Shown here piece by piece: positions 12,389 through 23,722 of a DNA stretch of 64,000 bases. The position numbers were made by a program, and so were the translations under genes. Source of the DNA: Diphasiastrum complanatum (Eukaryota > Streptophyta > Lycopodiopsida > Lycopodiales > Lycopodiaceae); assembly GCA_029204225.1 (NCBI GenBank), contig CM055095.1, forward strand, positions 15,220,049 through 15,284,048, written 5' to 3'. Position 1 is the stretch's first letter, and each line of letters begins with the position of its first letter. The notes beneath the pieces were generated by a model, which had not been told where the DNA came from, ran no database searches, and saw only the letters and a list, made by a program, of their open reading frames with translations.

Positions 12389-13787
12389 TCATAGGCTAAC
12401 TGCTGCCAGATGGTGTTCTACTACTCTTTTGATCCTATCTAGATCTGAATCCTGCTTGGCTCTTGTTGGATGGCTATGATGGCCTTTTGTAGAGTGTAAG
12501 ATCTGATTTGTAGGTGATCTACCTGCCATCATCAAGCTTGATTTGTGTTGTTGAGGTGGCCAATACTTGTGCAGTTGGCTACCATTGATGGGTGTATCAA
12601 ATAGTGTTTCATCTAGATGTTCAAGTTTTACGGCTCCATGGTTGAGGATTTCCTTGATGCGGTACGGGTCTTCGCCTGTGAACTTCACTTTTCCCTTAAT
12701 CACCTTGGTTTTATACATTAGGACTAGATCTCCAGAATGAAGATCCTTCTTATGTAACCGACGATCATGCCATGCTTTACGATGCGCTTTCTCAACTGCT
12801 AGTGCATGTACAAGCAATAGGTGTGTCTCGCAAATTTTATGTAAAGCTTCATGGCACAATTGTAGAGATTTGGACTCATCAACGTGTTGTGTGGTGGCAA
12901 CCCTCAATGATGGTACCAAAAACTCCACAGACATTACTGCATCTTGACCATAAACCAATTGAAATGGCATCTGATCAGTGCTTCCCTTGTATGCCATTCT
13001 GAATGCCCACAGAGTAGCATGTAGATTATGTTCCCAGTTTGATTTGCCTAGCTTTGACTGTTTTTGTGATTACGCTACACAAGATCTTGTTGGATGATTC
13101 AGCCTATCCATTACCACGAGGATAATATGGCGTGCTGAATTGATGGATCGTGATGAATTCCTCCAATAGGACCTTGATGGTCTCGTTGACAAAGTGACTT
13201 CCATGATCATTGACTATCTCCGCTGGGCATCCGAATTGCACAATGATGTCTTTGTATAGAAATTTGGCAGTAGCCCTTGCATCAACGGTTTGTACTGCCT
13301 TGGCTTGTACTCACTTGGTGAGATCATCCGTAGCCATGATAATATATCGGGCTTGTGAGCTTCTTGATACTGGATGGATGGGACCGATGTAGTCCAATCC
13401 CCACTTTTCAACAAAATTGTCTCTCAAGTCTTTTTGAGTAATGGACTAGTTTTTCAACTGCTTTGTCGGATGCGTCATCTTATTCTTCTGAGTCTTAGAT
13501 AAACTCTCTTTCATTGGTTTGGGTGATTTTGAAGTGCTTTGAGTGGAGACTTTACAAACATCTTCCAAATCACTCGGCCAATTGGTATCAGTGATCAGCA
13601 GAGTGCCTTCGTCAGAGCATTCGATTCTCTGTACGACTACATCTTCCTGCTTCTTATTTATCTCTGCACCTGGAGTAGGTACAAAGTGCTGGTCAAAATT
13701 TTGGTTTGGGCTACAACGCTGGTGCAGATGATCCTTGAACGTAATGATAGTGCTCTTTCGAATCTGTTTCTTAGACATACAAAACAT
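12389..13787 (-). pseudogene. Ty3/gypsy polyprotein: integrase core and C-terminal part
   Basis: The upstream frame (13,787-13,446) is a basic, Lys/Thr-rich linker. The integrase core follows in shifted frames: 'WGLDYIGPI' (first Asp, about 13,395), 'VNDHGSHFVNE' (second Asp, about 13,205) and 'TPYYPRGNG*AESSNK' (catalytic Glu, about 13,105, with a stop between). A long open frame (12,997-12,389, 202 aa) then gives 'FQLVYGQDAVMSVEFLVPSLR', typical of gypsy integrase, and the chromatin-facing tail 'GDLVLMYKTKV'. Stops and frameshifts show it is inactive. RT and gag are not present next to it. Confidence 0.9.
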
Positions 13788-14462
13788 ATGGCCAGAAGAA
13801 CGAAATCCTCAAAAACCTAGGACATATAGTCCTCTACATCACCTTATATGACTTGCATGGCTGTAACAGCGAATCGAACATGAAACCTGAGCGACATGGT
13901 GACAAAGCTCACAGATCGACCTAAGGGAGCTTTCAAAATTAATAATTCGGTTGATCTCTGAATTTTCTTAATCTCCCTCAACCAGACTTGCTTTCTACCA
14001 CGTCGCCAACCAGTTCTACATGAGCAAGGGAAGGTTGTACATAGGTTCTAGCACGGGCAGTGGATTTTACCCTAGCCATCATGTTCAAAAGTGAAAGGCA
14101 GACTTTAAAAAAATCCCAAAATTAGAATATCACTTCCAAGCACGAAAGAAGACTTGTGAAAAAAATTTGCAAAAAGAACGCGTTTGAAATCGATATTCGG
14201 AGGGAAATATTGATCTTGAGAGATGACTTTGGGATAAGAGAAACTCGATTTGCGCTCGAAAGTGATATCAAGACAAAGTGTGGAATTGGACTCGCGCACA
14301 GATAGCGTGGGCGGATCAAGGATGATGGTTTAGCGCGCTTGAGAGCGATATTGGAGAGCAAGAATGATTTTTTAAAGAGAAAAAATGAGTTCCGTCAGTG
14401 GGGTAGTTATAAAAAAATTTCGTATATGTTGGCTGATGCCACATGGCAGAATTTCAGAGGTC

Positions 14463-14654
14463 CACGTGTCCATCCGTACAAACAATTATGACAAGTTGAT
14501 TAGGGACACGTGGGGGGCAAGCACGTGGATGACTCAGCTATCAACCCGTGTTATTCCACACGTGTGAACTGTCGTATCAATCATTCGAAGTAGGGAGAAC
14601 CTTCTCAACAAAACATTAAGTGCCACGTGTCATATCGATCAAATTCCACACGTG
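14463..14654. promoter_or_regulatory. Cluster of six CACGTG G-boxes
   Basis: CACGTG occurs at 14,463, 14,507, 14,522, 14,559, 14,624 and 14,649, mostly as ACACGTG or CCACGTG. A TGACTCA core (bZIP/GCN4-type) lies at about 14,531. In plants such ACGT cores bind bZIP and bHLH factors, often in stress or ABA responses. No convincing gene begins next to it, so it may be the control region of an LTR (a gypsy pol lies 0.7 kb to the left) or chance clustering. Function is inferred only. Confidence 0.5.
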
Positions 14655-15039
14655 CGAAATTCTTTTGATAAATAGACAAACGAGCATTTTCATGAGAATT
14701 TTGAGTTTTGCACGTCTGATATCGTTTTTAAGCGCATTCTTGCAATCCGGCACCCTCTTTTTGTACTTCCACGCTTGAAATCGATATTGGTCGCTCGGAC
14801 GTAGTTATTTCAGTTCACCTTGACTAGATTTTTGCAAACAAACAATGTGGGGGTTCGATGCACTTCCGTGTTTGAAAAAGAGCTGACAAACAATGACATT
14901 GGAACAAACCAGCTTAAGTGCACATTTCTTGATCCTGTACTAGTTTTGAGTGACTTTTGTACATCATTATATAGCTTGGAACGAAATCATTTCATTATAT
15001 TGTCGTTGACTGCAATCCACCACACGTTATCTTGAAAAT

Positions 15040-15649
15040 TAGGTAGAGCTATATACTCTAGTTTTCCCATTCCTCCATTTGTGTCTGGAATATACATAGC
15101 ATCATAAAAAAATATTCCAGAATTTGCAAGTTCTTTTGTCGTTCATCCTCTGCATTGCAATTTTTCAATTTCTGAATGGATGACATCTATAATACCAGAA
15201 AGAGATGCCACAAGTTCCCATTCATGTATATTTGAAGGATATAGATCTGCAATACAAAATCATAATAAGCTCCAATTCGTAAATACGATTACGTTTTAAA
15301 AATGACAAACAATCCAAAAAATTAAGATACTTACAATTACACTTTTGAAAATCATGTGGATTACAGCCTCCACATTAAGTTTTGAATGCATATAAACATG
15401 TTGAATAAGCACCTCTGAAATGGTTTGTCCTCCTGGAGAAACTTTGAAATCAATAATCCGCCCTTTCCAATAAGATCTATATGTATAGTTGGCCTTTTTC
15501 TTTTGGCGAAAAGCCCCTCTCGCCGATGGACGCATCGGTACCCAAGAAGCCTTATGATATTCACGAGCAATCCATGTGCCATCGTCTTCCCTCTCATTAT
15601 AAAAAATTGCAAAGCATATCAAGGATCTCGGTCTCCTTCTCATCGCCAT
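15040..15649 (-). pseudogene. Two-exon hypothetical protein fragment
   Basis: Exon a (about 15,649-15,335) encodes roughly 100 aa, basic at the start ('MAMRRRPRSLICFAIFYN') and with no low complexity, and ends at a GTAAGT-like donor. An 87-nt AT-rich intron ends in TTGCAG at about 15,252. Exon b (15,251-15,040) continues with 'YPSNIHEWELVASLSG' and has one in-frame TGA at about 15,150. Clean splice signals and protein-like composition argue for a once real gene or transposon gene. I do not recognise the family. Confidence 0.35.
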
Positions 15650-16266
15650 AGCTTGAAGAGTTCACGTTTGAACTCGTCAATATGAGAGTCCAGAGAATAA
15701 TAGGCGCCAACCCTATTTGTGAGTCCCAAGATAATTTTAACTTGAGATTAACCCAAGCAGTTTAGTCAACCAGTCGTCGCGCACGCCAGCCAATAGTATG
15801 CTTCCAATCTACTGGACCGGAAATTCAAATTTGCCCAAATATGAATTGTGTTTTCCAGGTCAGGTGAGTTATGTTACATAGAAGCCACTATGTCAAAAAC
15901 CGATTGGGCCACATGGACATAAACAAAGAGGAAAAAAAAAAACTCGTAACAAACGGCCCTTCTAAGTTTGAGAACTCTTGTAATGCACCAATGACGTAAG
16001 GTAGATTCATTTTCATGGAAAGTAGTGCAGACAGATGCATAAACAAGTTATAACATCATATTTTAATTGCTTTATTGTTATTTTTCTCTCTCCTACATGG
16101 GGCCCATATTTTCTCTAATGCTAATTTCTTTCATTTCCATTTCACAAATATTCTCAAGTTTGAAATTAGAATCTTCTCAATTTGAATTGATGACATTCAA
16201 TTTTAATTTGCAGGATTCGAGAGATAAAGACCAAGTCAAAGAGCAGATGGAACTGGTTTCATAAGC

Positions 16267-17425
16267 CTTTATATGCAATTTTGCCCATGTGTTACATCCT
16301 TTATGCAAGAAATCTAGTTTAGAGCAATTCCATGACCATGAGCTTGAAGATGGGTCATATGAATACCTTCAGAGGGTATACCAAATGTTGCAAAGCATCA
16401 AGCCTGCAACGATGAGTTTATGATTTTTCATAGAGACCACCTTTCATATCATAAGGCCATGACACAAGATAGAGTTGGCCACTTGAGGCCAGTGTCTTGG
16501 TGGGGACAGGTATGGTGCATACACCCCTAGGCTACAACGCATTGCATTGAGAGTCCTCTCACAGGACTACACCACATCAACTTGTGAGCGGTACTGGAGT
16601 ATTTACTCCCTCATACACACCAGGAAGAAAAACAAACTCTCTATAGAAAAATTAGAAAGGCTAGTGTTTGTGCATTCAAACCTACGCCTTCGAGATGATA
16701 TGAGGGAGGCCAAAGAACCCATGCAAGCAATTGTTTGAATTTTGTACTTGAGGCTTGAGCTTGAAATACTTGAACTTGAATGTTTAGTGTTGAAACTTAT
16801 TACTTGAATCTTGGTACTTTAAGTCTAGAAAGTTTAAAGTTTACTAGTTTGAACTTTGATGATTTGGAACCATTTATAGTTTGTGAATTTGTATCAAATG
16901 TGACATGAGTGAATAAGTAGTCGTGGATATGCGAATTGTTTAAACTTTAAGTAAACCCTGACAAGATTGACATTGCCAAGGTTCTTGATTTACCACAAGG
17001 TCAGAGGATGATATATATGACCTCTTGCATCTTGCAAGTATGTTGCATAATCAAGAAGGCTTGAGCCTTGCTTGGTAATTGAGTCTTGTATTTCAATCAA
17101 CTTTCAAAATTCTAGTATCAAGATCACCTCCTGAGTTTTGAGTCTTCAATTTTGGGCAATGGGTAATTTTTTATAGCTGCAAATCTCTATATGCAAGACC
17201 TGTGACTTGAGCGGCGTCACAAGGAACCCAAGTTGCCACTGCTCCTCATTATTCAAAGAGTAGCTTCAATAGCTCTACCGAGGAGACTGGGGAGAGCGAA
17301 GATCAAAGCTAGCGATCTATCTCTGATGAGGCCCTAGAGGCTAGGGATGATGATGATGAGGAGGAGGAACATGTGCAAGAGGCTACGAGGCCACCTCCCA
17401 CTAGGAGGACCAGGAAGAAGACCTA
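16267..17425 (+). pseudogene. hAT-1 transposase, C-terminal part including dimerisation domain
   Basis: An exon from about 16,470 to 16,738 encodes 'LRPVSWWGQ' and then, after one frameshift near 16,520, the hAT C-terminal dimerisation motif: 'RVLSQDYTTSTCERYWSIYS', 'KNKLSIEKLERLVFVHSNLRL'. The same blocks occur in the hAT-2 transposase at 53.3-53.5 kb, so both belong to one family. A piece near 16,267 ('PLYAILPMCYILYARN') matches the segment that precedes this domain in hAT proteins. A later exon (about 17,220-17,425) is acidic and ends 'TRRTRKKT' then TAG, matching the acidic tail of hAT-2. The DDE core is missing. Confidence 0.8.
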
Positions 17426-18445
17426 GATATATAGTTCATAGTCCAAAATTTAGGTCAAGACTCGATATTTCACCTAGATTCTACTAGTACATTACTATGA
17501 CAGTTGACTCATGAGTCATGACTCTGGATTCAACATTTGGCATTAATTGTTCAGCTCATTTTGATATCATACATGACACGTGTATAGTTTGATACCTATT
17601 ACCAACTATTCGATTTTCACTATATACTTCATAACTTCATTGTTTGCTCGAATGCTATTTAATTATGCTTTTCAAAGTTGTACCTTTAAATTTTTGATCT
17701 AAACGTTTATCCAATGTACTTAGCTTACTGCTCATTACTTACAAGTTAGTAACTACTACCTACTAATGTGTAATCATTGATGGATGCATCATGTTTGGTC
17801 ACTTCAGTCTTGACTCTTCGATCGTCGATGATAGATCATGCCACATGGATAAGTCATAAATTACAATATTTATTTTTAATTGGAAGTTGGAAGTTGGAAA
17901 TTGGAACATGGTAAAAAGTTTGAATTGTGTCCACTATATAAGCATTGTAATGTGCACTTGTGAATTATGATTCTAATTTCAATTTTTTATCAACACTAAT
18001 TTAGTTTCAGCTTTCATGCTTCAGCTTTTTACAAGCAACAACGAACTTTCAAATGTTCATAAATTACAATATTCATTGTTAATTGGAAGTTGAAATGCAA
18101 CTAAAAAGTTTGAGTTGTGTCCACTGTCCATTGAACATTTAACATTGTATTGTGCACTTGTGAATTGTGATTCTAATTTCAATTTTCTATGAACACTAAT
18201 TTAGTTTCAGCTTTCAAGCTTCAACTTTTTGCAAGCAACAACAAACTTTCAAATGCATGTATCCAATAGCAATCTAGTATTCATAAATTTTTGGAGACAT
18301 TGTAGACATAATAGATTTTACTTGACATGTTTTCTAGCATTACATCACAAAAATTGCCGATTCTTTCGAGAGGGCCCCCGATTTGGAACCATGATTCATG
18401 CGGATTCTTCTAATTCTAAAAAGGTCGATTCTAAATCGAGTGGAA
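17426..18445 (+). mobile_element. hAT-1 3' noncoding part, probable right end near 18,445
   Basis: About 1 kb of AT-rich sequence rich in short words such as AACTTG and TTGAA follows the transposase stop, as in hAT-2. The stretch 18,370-18,445 (GGCCCCCGATTTGGAACC ... GATTCTAAATCGAG) resembles the right-hand subterminal part of hAT-2 (GGCCGATTCTGGATTCTGG). No terminal inverted repeat or target duplication could be fixed. Confidence 0.35.
17855..18258. repeat. 200-bp tandem duplication, two units
   Basis: The words CATAAATTACAATATT, AGTTTGARTTGTGTCCACT, CACTAATTTAGTTTCAGC and AAGCAACAACRAACTTTC each recur exactly or nearly 200 bp apart (for example CACTAAT at 17,994 and 18,194). It lies in the noncoding tail of hAT-1. 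Confidence 0.9.
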
Positions 18446-18449
18446 ACAC

Positions 18450-19880
18450 TACCTAAACTTGCATTGCAACAATCAACCACTCTTCTGTTGTAGATTTCAC
18501 ACTACTTCATAATATTTTACATTATAGTACAATTTTCCTTTCAAGAACTCATTTGAGATGATAATCGAGATCAATATTAGAAGAAAATCCTTCTAGCATC
18601 ATCAATAAGTACTAATTACAATTGTGTGATCCAACCAATTGCATGTACAATCCACAACATTCAATAGTAGTGAACCAGCCAGGCATGACTTACAATATTT
18701 TAATGGAGCACTTGTAGTATACTCAAGGCTATTAACACCACTAATGTACTTGTCAAAAGCAAAGCGGTATAAAACAAAAAAATTTCCTTATGTTTTTGGT
18801 GTCGTATCTTCTCAAAAGGAACAGTGGACCAGAGAAGTTGATAAGATGTCCTGTTGTCAACCATTTCATGAAAAATTGCAAGAAACAAATAAGAGAATGT
18901 ATAATAATAAATCATCTAAATTATTCTGTTGCATAATAGACAAACCAAAAGCACACATACGTCGGAAGCAAATTAGCAGGCACCCCAACTGACATCATCT
19001 GCCTTGATAACTCTTCATATAACGAAAACTTTTAAAGAGAACTTTGAAGGCACTATCTTCCCTCGCGTTCACTTGATGTCAATGTGATTGGGTGATATTG
19101 CTAGTTGCTTATTTTTAAACAATATTGCCAAGTGAATCCCACTTTCCTTATAAGCTTACCATGAATAAATTTTAGCTAACTTCAAAGACTATATTTCATG
19201 ATAGTTCTTTAACTAGGTTGCTTCTTGAGGAAACACTTCTAATTTGAAAGTGGAACGATGAAACGGAAGAGTTTATGCTATTCAATTACCTAATGATTGG
19301 AAGAAAATATTTGTTCCTAGATCTAGTGGTAAAATCAATTCTCAAAAATGGTGATATCCCATCAAATTTCTTGATTATGTAAGATTGTTCTTCAAAAATG
19401 TACAAGAGATGCTTGTAGAGAATATTGTCAAAACATTACTTTGTAGAGAGTAGGCAAAAGAGCTATAGCCACTAAAAAAGAGCTATAGCCATTAAAAAAG
19501 GGTCAAGTATCTCATCAATATAGATGTTATGAATCTTGACAACATTTCAACTTTATTAGGGTGAAGCGCTTCTAGCACCTGCAATGAATTTAAAAATCCT
19601 TTAGGCTAAAGAATTGGAAAATGAAAAAGAATCGATAGAAGTAATTTGTGCGAGTATTCACAAAACAAAAAGAGTGAATGAGTATTAAGCTTAGACATAA
19701 TGTGTGAAGGTGATAGTACAATATTGATTATTGTATTCACCTATAATTACAATAGAGACAAGCGTTGAGACACACAAGATGTTGAGTGTGATGAAAATGG
19801 ACTATATATCTCATCATGCTTGCCCAAAGGATTGCATCTTGTATGTGAGTATTGGGGACTAATAAACCCCCTATATGTGA
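18450..19880. other. No recognisable gene
   Basis: AT-rich sequence. A 22-bp unit (AAAGAGCTATAGCCAYTAAA) is repeated at 19,456-19,500. The frame at 18,639-18,992 (117 aa, plus) is not similar to anything I know and overlaps a minus frame; it could be chance. Confidence 0.4.
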
Positions 19881-19886
19881 GACTCC

Positions 19887-20399
19887 TCAATATTGATGAC
19901 TTACAATGGACCATATTCCAAGCAAGTTGTTGCGACTCGTTTGTTTCTCTGCCTTAGCGCGCGATTCAGCATAAGTCTTCTTATATTCCCGACTGGTTTG
20001 AGACTTGGGCTCTTTGCATTGGAACCATTCCGTGGTACGAAACGGTTCTATATCACGTAACCTCTTGTTTTTTTTGCAAAAAATGGACAATTTTAGTTAT
20101 TTTTGAAGCAAATTTTTGTGGAGGGCCACGAGTTAGGGAGGCAAAAGAAATTTCTTTTCAATCGATTCGCTATCAGTTTTATCCGTCTTCTTGATCCACA
20201 ATGTTCTGGCCAGTTGCGAGTATAGTGACAGTGTTCTGAGCGAACGCAGTGCCCTGCAATTTGTAATTTTGTGATTGCAATGATTGTTTCGTTGCAGTCC
20301 CTTGCACACACTAGAGCACACCATAAACTCCAAATGCAAAAACCACACTATGTAAAAATGAGAGTACAATAGCGAAGTAGTGGAAAGCCCTAAAAGCAA
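19887..20399 (-). other. Unassigned minus-strand frames, possibly one frameshifted gene piece
   Basis: Three short frames (20,399-20,133, 20,311-20,093 and 20,090-19,887) lie end to end. The middle one contains 'HYTRNWPEHCGSRRRIKL' and the last 'RDIEPFRTTEWFQCKEPKSQ'. Base composition is less AT-biased than the flanks, which hints at transferred or formerly coding DNA. I could not assign a family; an organellar insertion is one option to test. Confidence 0.25.
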
Positions 20400-21026
20400 C
20401 CGCTAAGCAACTTTTACCCAACTAGATCATATGTGAGCAAATGTAGTACGTCCGAACACTCTCCGATGGGATAAATTAGGTTTAACTCCACTACACACCT
20501 CCTCAGGTGTCTTACCATCCAAAGCCTTTGTTGGTGACTTAATTTGCAAACAAGCTGTTGTTTTTACCACTTACAACTGAATTTGTTAAGTCCTCGAGTT
20601 TCATCATTCACTTCCAGCCAAGGTTTGACTCTCATCAATTCCACTTTACTAAGGATAGTGGGCGGTGGCTAATTGCCTCATGATCCCATTTTCTTTACAC
20701 AGTTTGTGAAACTCAATGGAATTATATTTAGCATCCATGTTCGTTCTCAGTGAAGGATCATGTGAGAGTAGGGATTCAGGAATGAGATAGATCATAAATA
20801 AAAATCTAGAATGTGATTGAAAATTGAAAGTTGAGGGAAAGAGAGTGTGCAGGAGAGAAAACTTAGTGTGGTCATTGTATTGTTAATTTCAAGTTTAGTG
20901 TCAAAACTTAGATTAGTGTGTTATTGCCATGTAGAACGCTAGAGGTGAAATTCCCTTAGAAAACACCCTAAACCATTTCGTCAATTCTTTTCCATTTTAA
21001 ACCTTATGAAAAATAACAGCCAACCA

Positions 21027-21040
21027 GCTCTTATACCATG
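21027..21040 (-). other. Degenerate copia-type primer-binding site
   Basis: On the minus strand the sequence is CATGGTATAAGAGC, one base from the usual plant copia site TGGTATCAGAGC, which pairs with the 3' end of initiator tRNA-Met. It marks the edge of a lost LTR. Confidence 0.5.
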
Positions 21041-21289
21041 TGAAAAAATGGATCTTGAATCGATCCAAATAAGTTTTCGGTGGGACTTGGGAGTTTTGAC
21101 TCGAAAATCGAGATTCAAAATTGATAGTTGAGTAATTATAGTTTACATTGCCTAAACACTAAAAAAGCACTCATTTTTGCCATAATATAAGGCTAGAAAT
21201 ACATTGCCTCCCCAAACAAACCCTAAAACAGTCATGCCACTTCTTTCCTAGGGTTGTTCAAACCCATTTGAAAAGGTCCATGAAACATT

Positions 21290-21815
21290 GATTACAAGAT
21301 GTTGATAGCTAGCCGGCAATCCATTTAGCATGATGTCAACCATGTTCACATCCTCTACAATTTTGCCTACAACAATCAATTAATTGTGGACCTCCTTGAT
21401 CCATGTCAAGTAGTCAATCATTGATTCCTTTCTAACACCCTCATGGTATAAAATTTCTGGTTCAAGAAAAGCAATCTTGTTGATGACATGGCCTCGAACA
21501 TAACTTCCAATGTGCTCCAAGCTTGATTTGTCGTCATAGATGAGCTTATACATGGAATCAAATTGCCATGCATTGAAATATTGATAACACACAATGCCTT
21601 CCAATCCTTCTTCTCAAATTGTGCGGTCGCATCAACATTGCCTCTAGCCTTCTCTTCTTCACCTATAACAATCTCCCATAGATCATTCATCACTAGTAGA
21701 TTCTGCATTTTGAATTTCCATACCAAGAAATTCTTCCCATCCAACTAGCTAGCTTCTAGTAGCATAAATGCATCCATCTTAATGCTCATTTTCGATGAAG
21801 TAGCCACCTTGTAGC
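21290..21815 (-). pseudogene. Copia gag fragment
   Basis: The minus strand reads 'LDGKNFLVWKFKMQNLL', 'DLWEIVIGEEEK', then in a shifted frame 'WQFDSMYKLIYDDKSS' and finally 'VDIMLNGLPASYQHLV'. These are the ordered blocks of the copia gag (UBN2-type) N-terminal half. There is at least one frameshift (about 21,560-21,600) and a stop just after the start. No protease or pol follows on the left. Confidence 0.85.
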
Positions 21816-22756
21816 TTACCGTCCGTAAGAAAACTCACAAACTCTTACTCCAAATGGCACAAATAACTTTAAAAAAAAATCAAGGAAATTAAGCTACTTT
21901 TGTTTTTGACACTCGTCAATCCAATGCATGATTCAGAATTGAAGGATTTTGCCTTTTCAATATATTGGTAATGGACGGCACCTGCCACCAAGTAGACAAG
22001 TCCCTAGCCAACTTTTAAAAAAAAATTCTCCCTCGTCTTAGCTCTGATTTAAGATATTTGTGGTTTGAAACGTAGGCCAATCTACGTAAAACATTTTTTA
22101 ATGAAGAGGCCATCTTCAAACTTCAAAATTCAAGTTTCAAAGGCCCAAGGCCTATAGCTCGTCGACCTTGGCCTTAATCTATAGGATCTAGACTGTTGCT
22201 CAAATTTTGAAGGAAATTTGGTTGGTTGTGAATCCCTCCCTGCCCACAATGATGGAGGCTAGCAGACATAGGAGAAAGTAGCTATGGAATATGGCTTTTC
22301 TTGAGATTTCTCTCACATCTTTGAACCAAATCGAGTTCTGACTTTTGCATCCACCTATTAGTCCTTTGGCGCCTAGGTAGAAGCTTTCAAGACTTCCATA
22401 ATGTTTTAAAATGGCCTAAAAACTGAGAAATTGCATAACTTTCTCAAGTCGTGGCCTTTTTGGACACGGTAAGCCCTACACTAGGGCGATCTAGCCCTCC
22501 AAACTGTTTATTCACTCACCAGTACTTCCTTTGTTATGCATTCAACATGCCAACAACCTGCAAAACCATGCCAACAATCTGATTCTTTTGACAAAAGTTC
22601 TGAAAATGCTCAAGAAGGAGCTTTACTAAGCCGAATTTCTTGACAGTTTAATACCTGCTAACAATTAATGCAAGTCGGCGGCTTTAATTCCAAACGGAGT
22701 TGTAAACAGTCTGTCTGCAGATTTGAACGTAAATTGTAACTCATGAACGTAAACTG
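21816..22756. other. No recognisable gene
   Basis: Sequence between the copia gag fragment and copia C. It contains no open frame of note. Some of it may be the missing end of the copia C 3' LTR replaced by other DNA. Confidence 0.4.
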
Positions 22757-23004
22757 TCATGCAAAAATCCCGAAGGCCGAAAAATGCAAAGACACCGAAG
22801 GCCGAAAAATGCGAAGTCTACGAAGTCTTCAAAGTAGCCGAAATTTTCGAAGTTTGGCGATAAACTTCGGAGCCACCTGTGAGCCATTTCCGAGTAATTC
22901 TAAAGTGACTATGTAGAAACACGAAGAATTCTGCAGGTCTGGATAAATGAAGTTGGATGAAGATTAAAAGTCGATTAGTCAATTAGTAGGAGAATAATCC
23001 AACA
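22757..23004 (-). repeat. Copia C 3' LTR (truncated)
   Basis: It shares TGTTGGATTATTCTCCTACTAAT at its start (with one change) and the TTCGAAG/CTTCGTAG-rich region with the 5' LTR. Similarity ends after GGGATTTTTGCATGACAG (minus strand). About 300 bp expected from the 549-bp 5' LTR are absent. Confidence 0.88.
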
Positions 23005-23120
23005 CTCCCCCTTAATCTGAATCCATGAATGCCTTGACCTTCAAACTTAGTTCTTCACAGAACTTTCTGTGTATCCAAGCTTAATGCTTTGGTAAAAATA
23101 TTTGCCATCATATCTTGTGT

Positions 23121-23700
23121 TCAACAGTACTGCAAGTTAACCTCTTTGTTGAGAAATTTGCTTCTGACGTAGTGATACTTGATTTCAACGTGCTTACTCC
23201 TGGAATGAAATCTAGGGTTGGCCGATAAGCCAATGGCACTTTGATTATCACAAAATAAAATTGTTGGAGCATATTGATTCAGACCGATATTTGACAGTAA
23301 GTTCCTCAACCAAATTGCTTCCTTTGTAGCTTGAGAGGTTGCGATATACTCTGATTCAGTGGAAGATAGAGCTATCGATGATCGCTTGCGACTGTTCCAT
23401 GAAATAGGACCATTGTTGAGGAAGAATGTAAATCCAGAAGTGGATTTATGAGTGTCTACATCTCCTACCCAACTTGCATCTGTGTAACCACTGAGTAAAT
23501 TGAGTTTGTCATTGTCAACTGTTCCATAACAAATGCAAAAGTCCATAGTAGCTCAAAGATATCTCATAACTCTGATAAGAGCTTTCGAATGTGTTATACT
23601 AGGATTAGTCATAAACTGACTTAGGGAGCTGACTACAAAGGCTATGTCTGGTCTGGTATAGATCATGGCGTACATAAGAGATCCTATTATCAAATGATAA
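23121..23700 (-). pseudogene. Copia C RNase H domain
   Basis: Copia-type RNase H degrades the RNA strand of the RNA-DNA hybrid. The frame (23,546-23,121) keeps the catalytic residues in 'GYTDASWVGD', 'SSTESEYIA' and 'FCDNQSAIGL', and ends with the usual 'SKHVEIKYHYVR' block. The link to RT upstream (23,700-23,550) is broken by a stop at about 23,547. Confidence 0.92.
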
Positions 23701-23722
23701 GGATACTCACGGCTCCTTCTCT

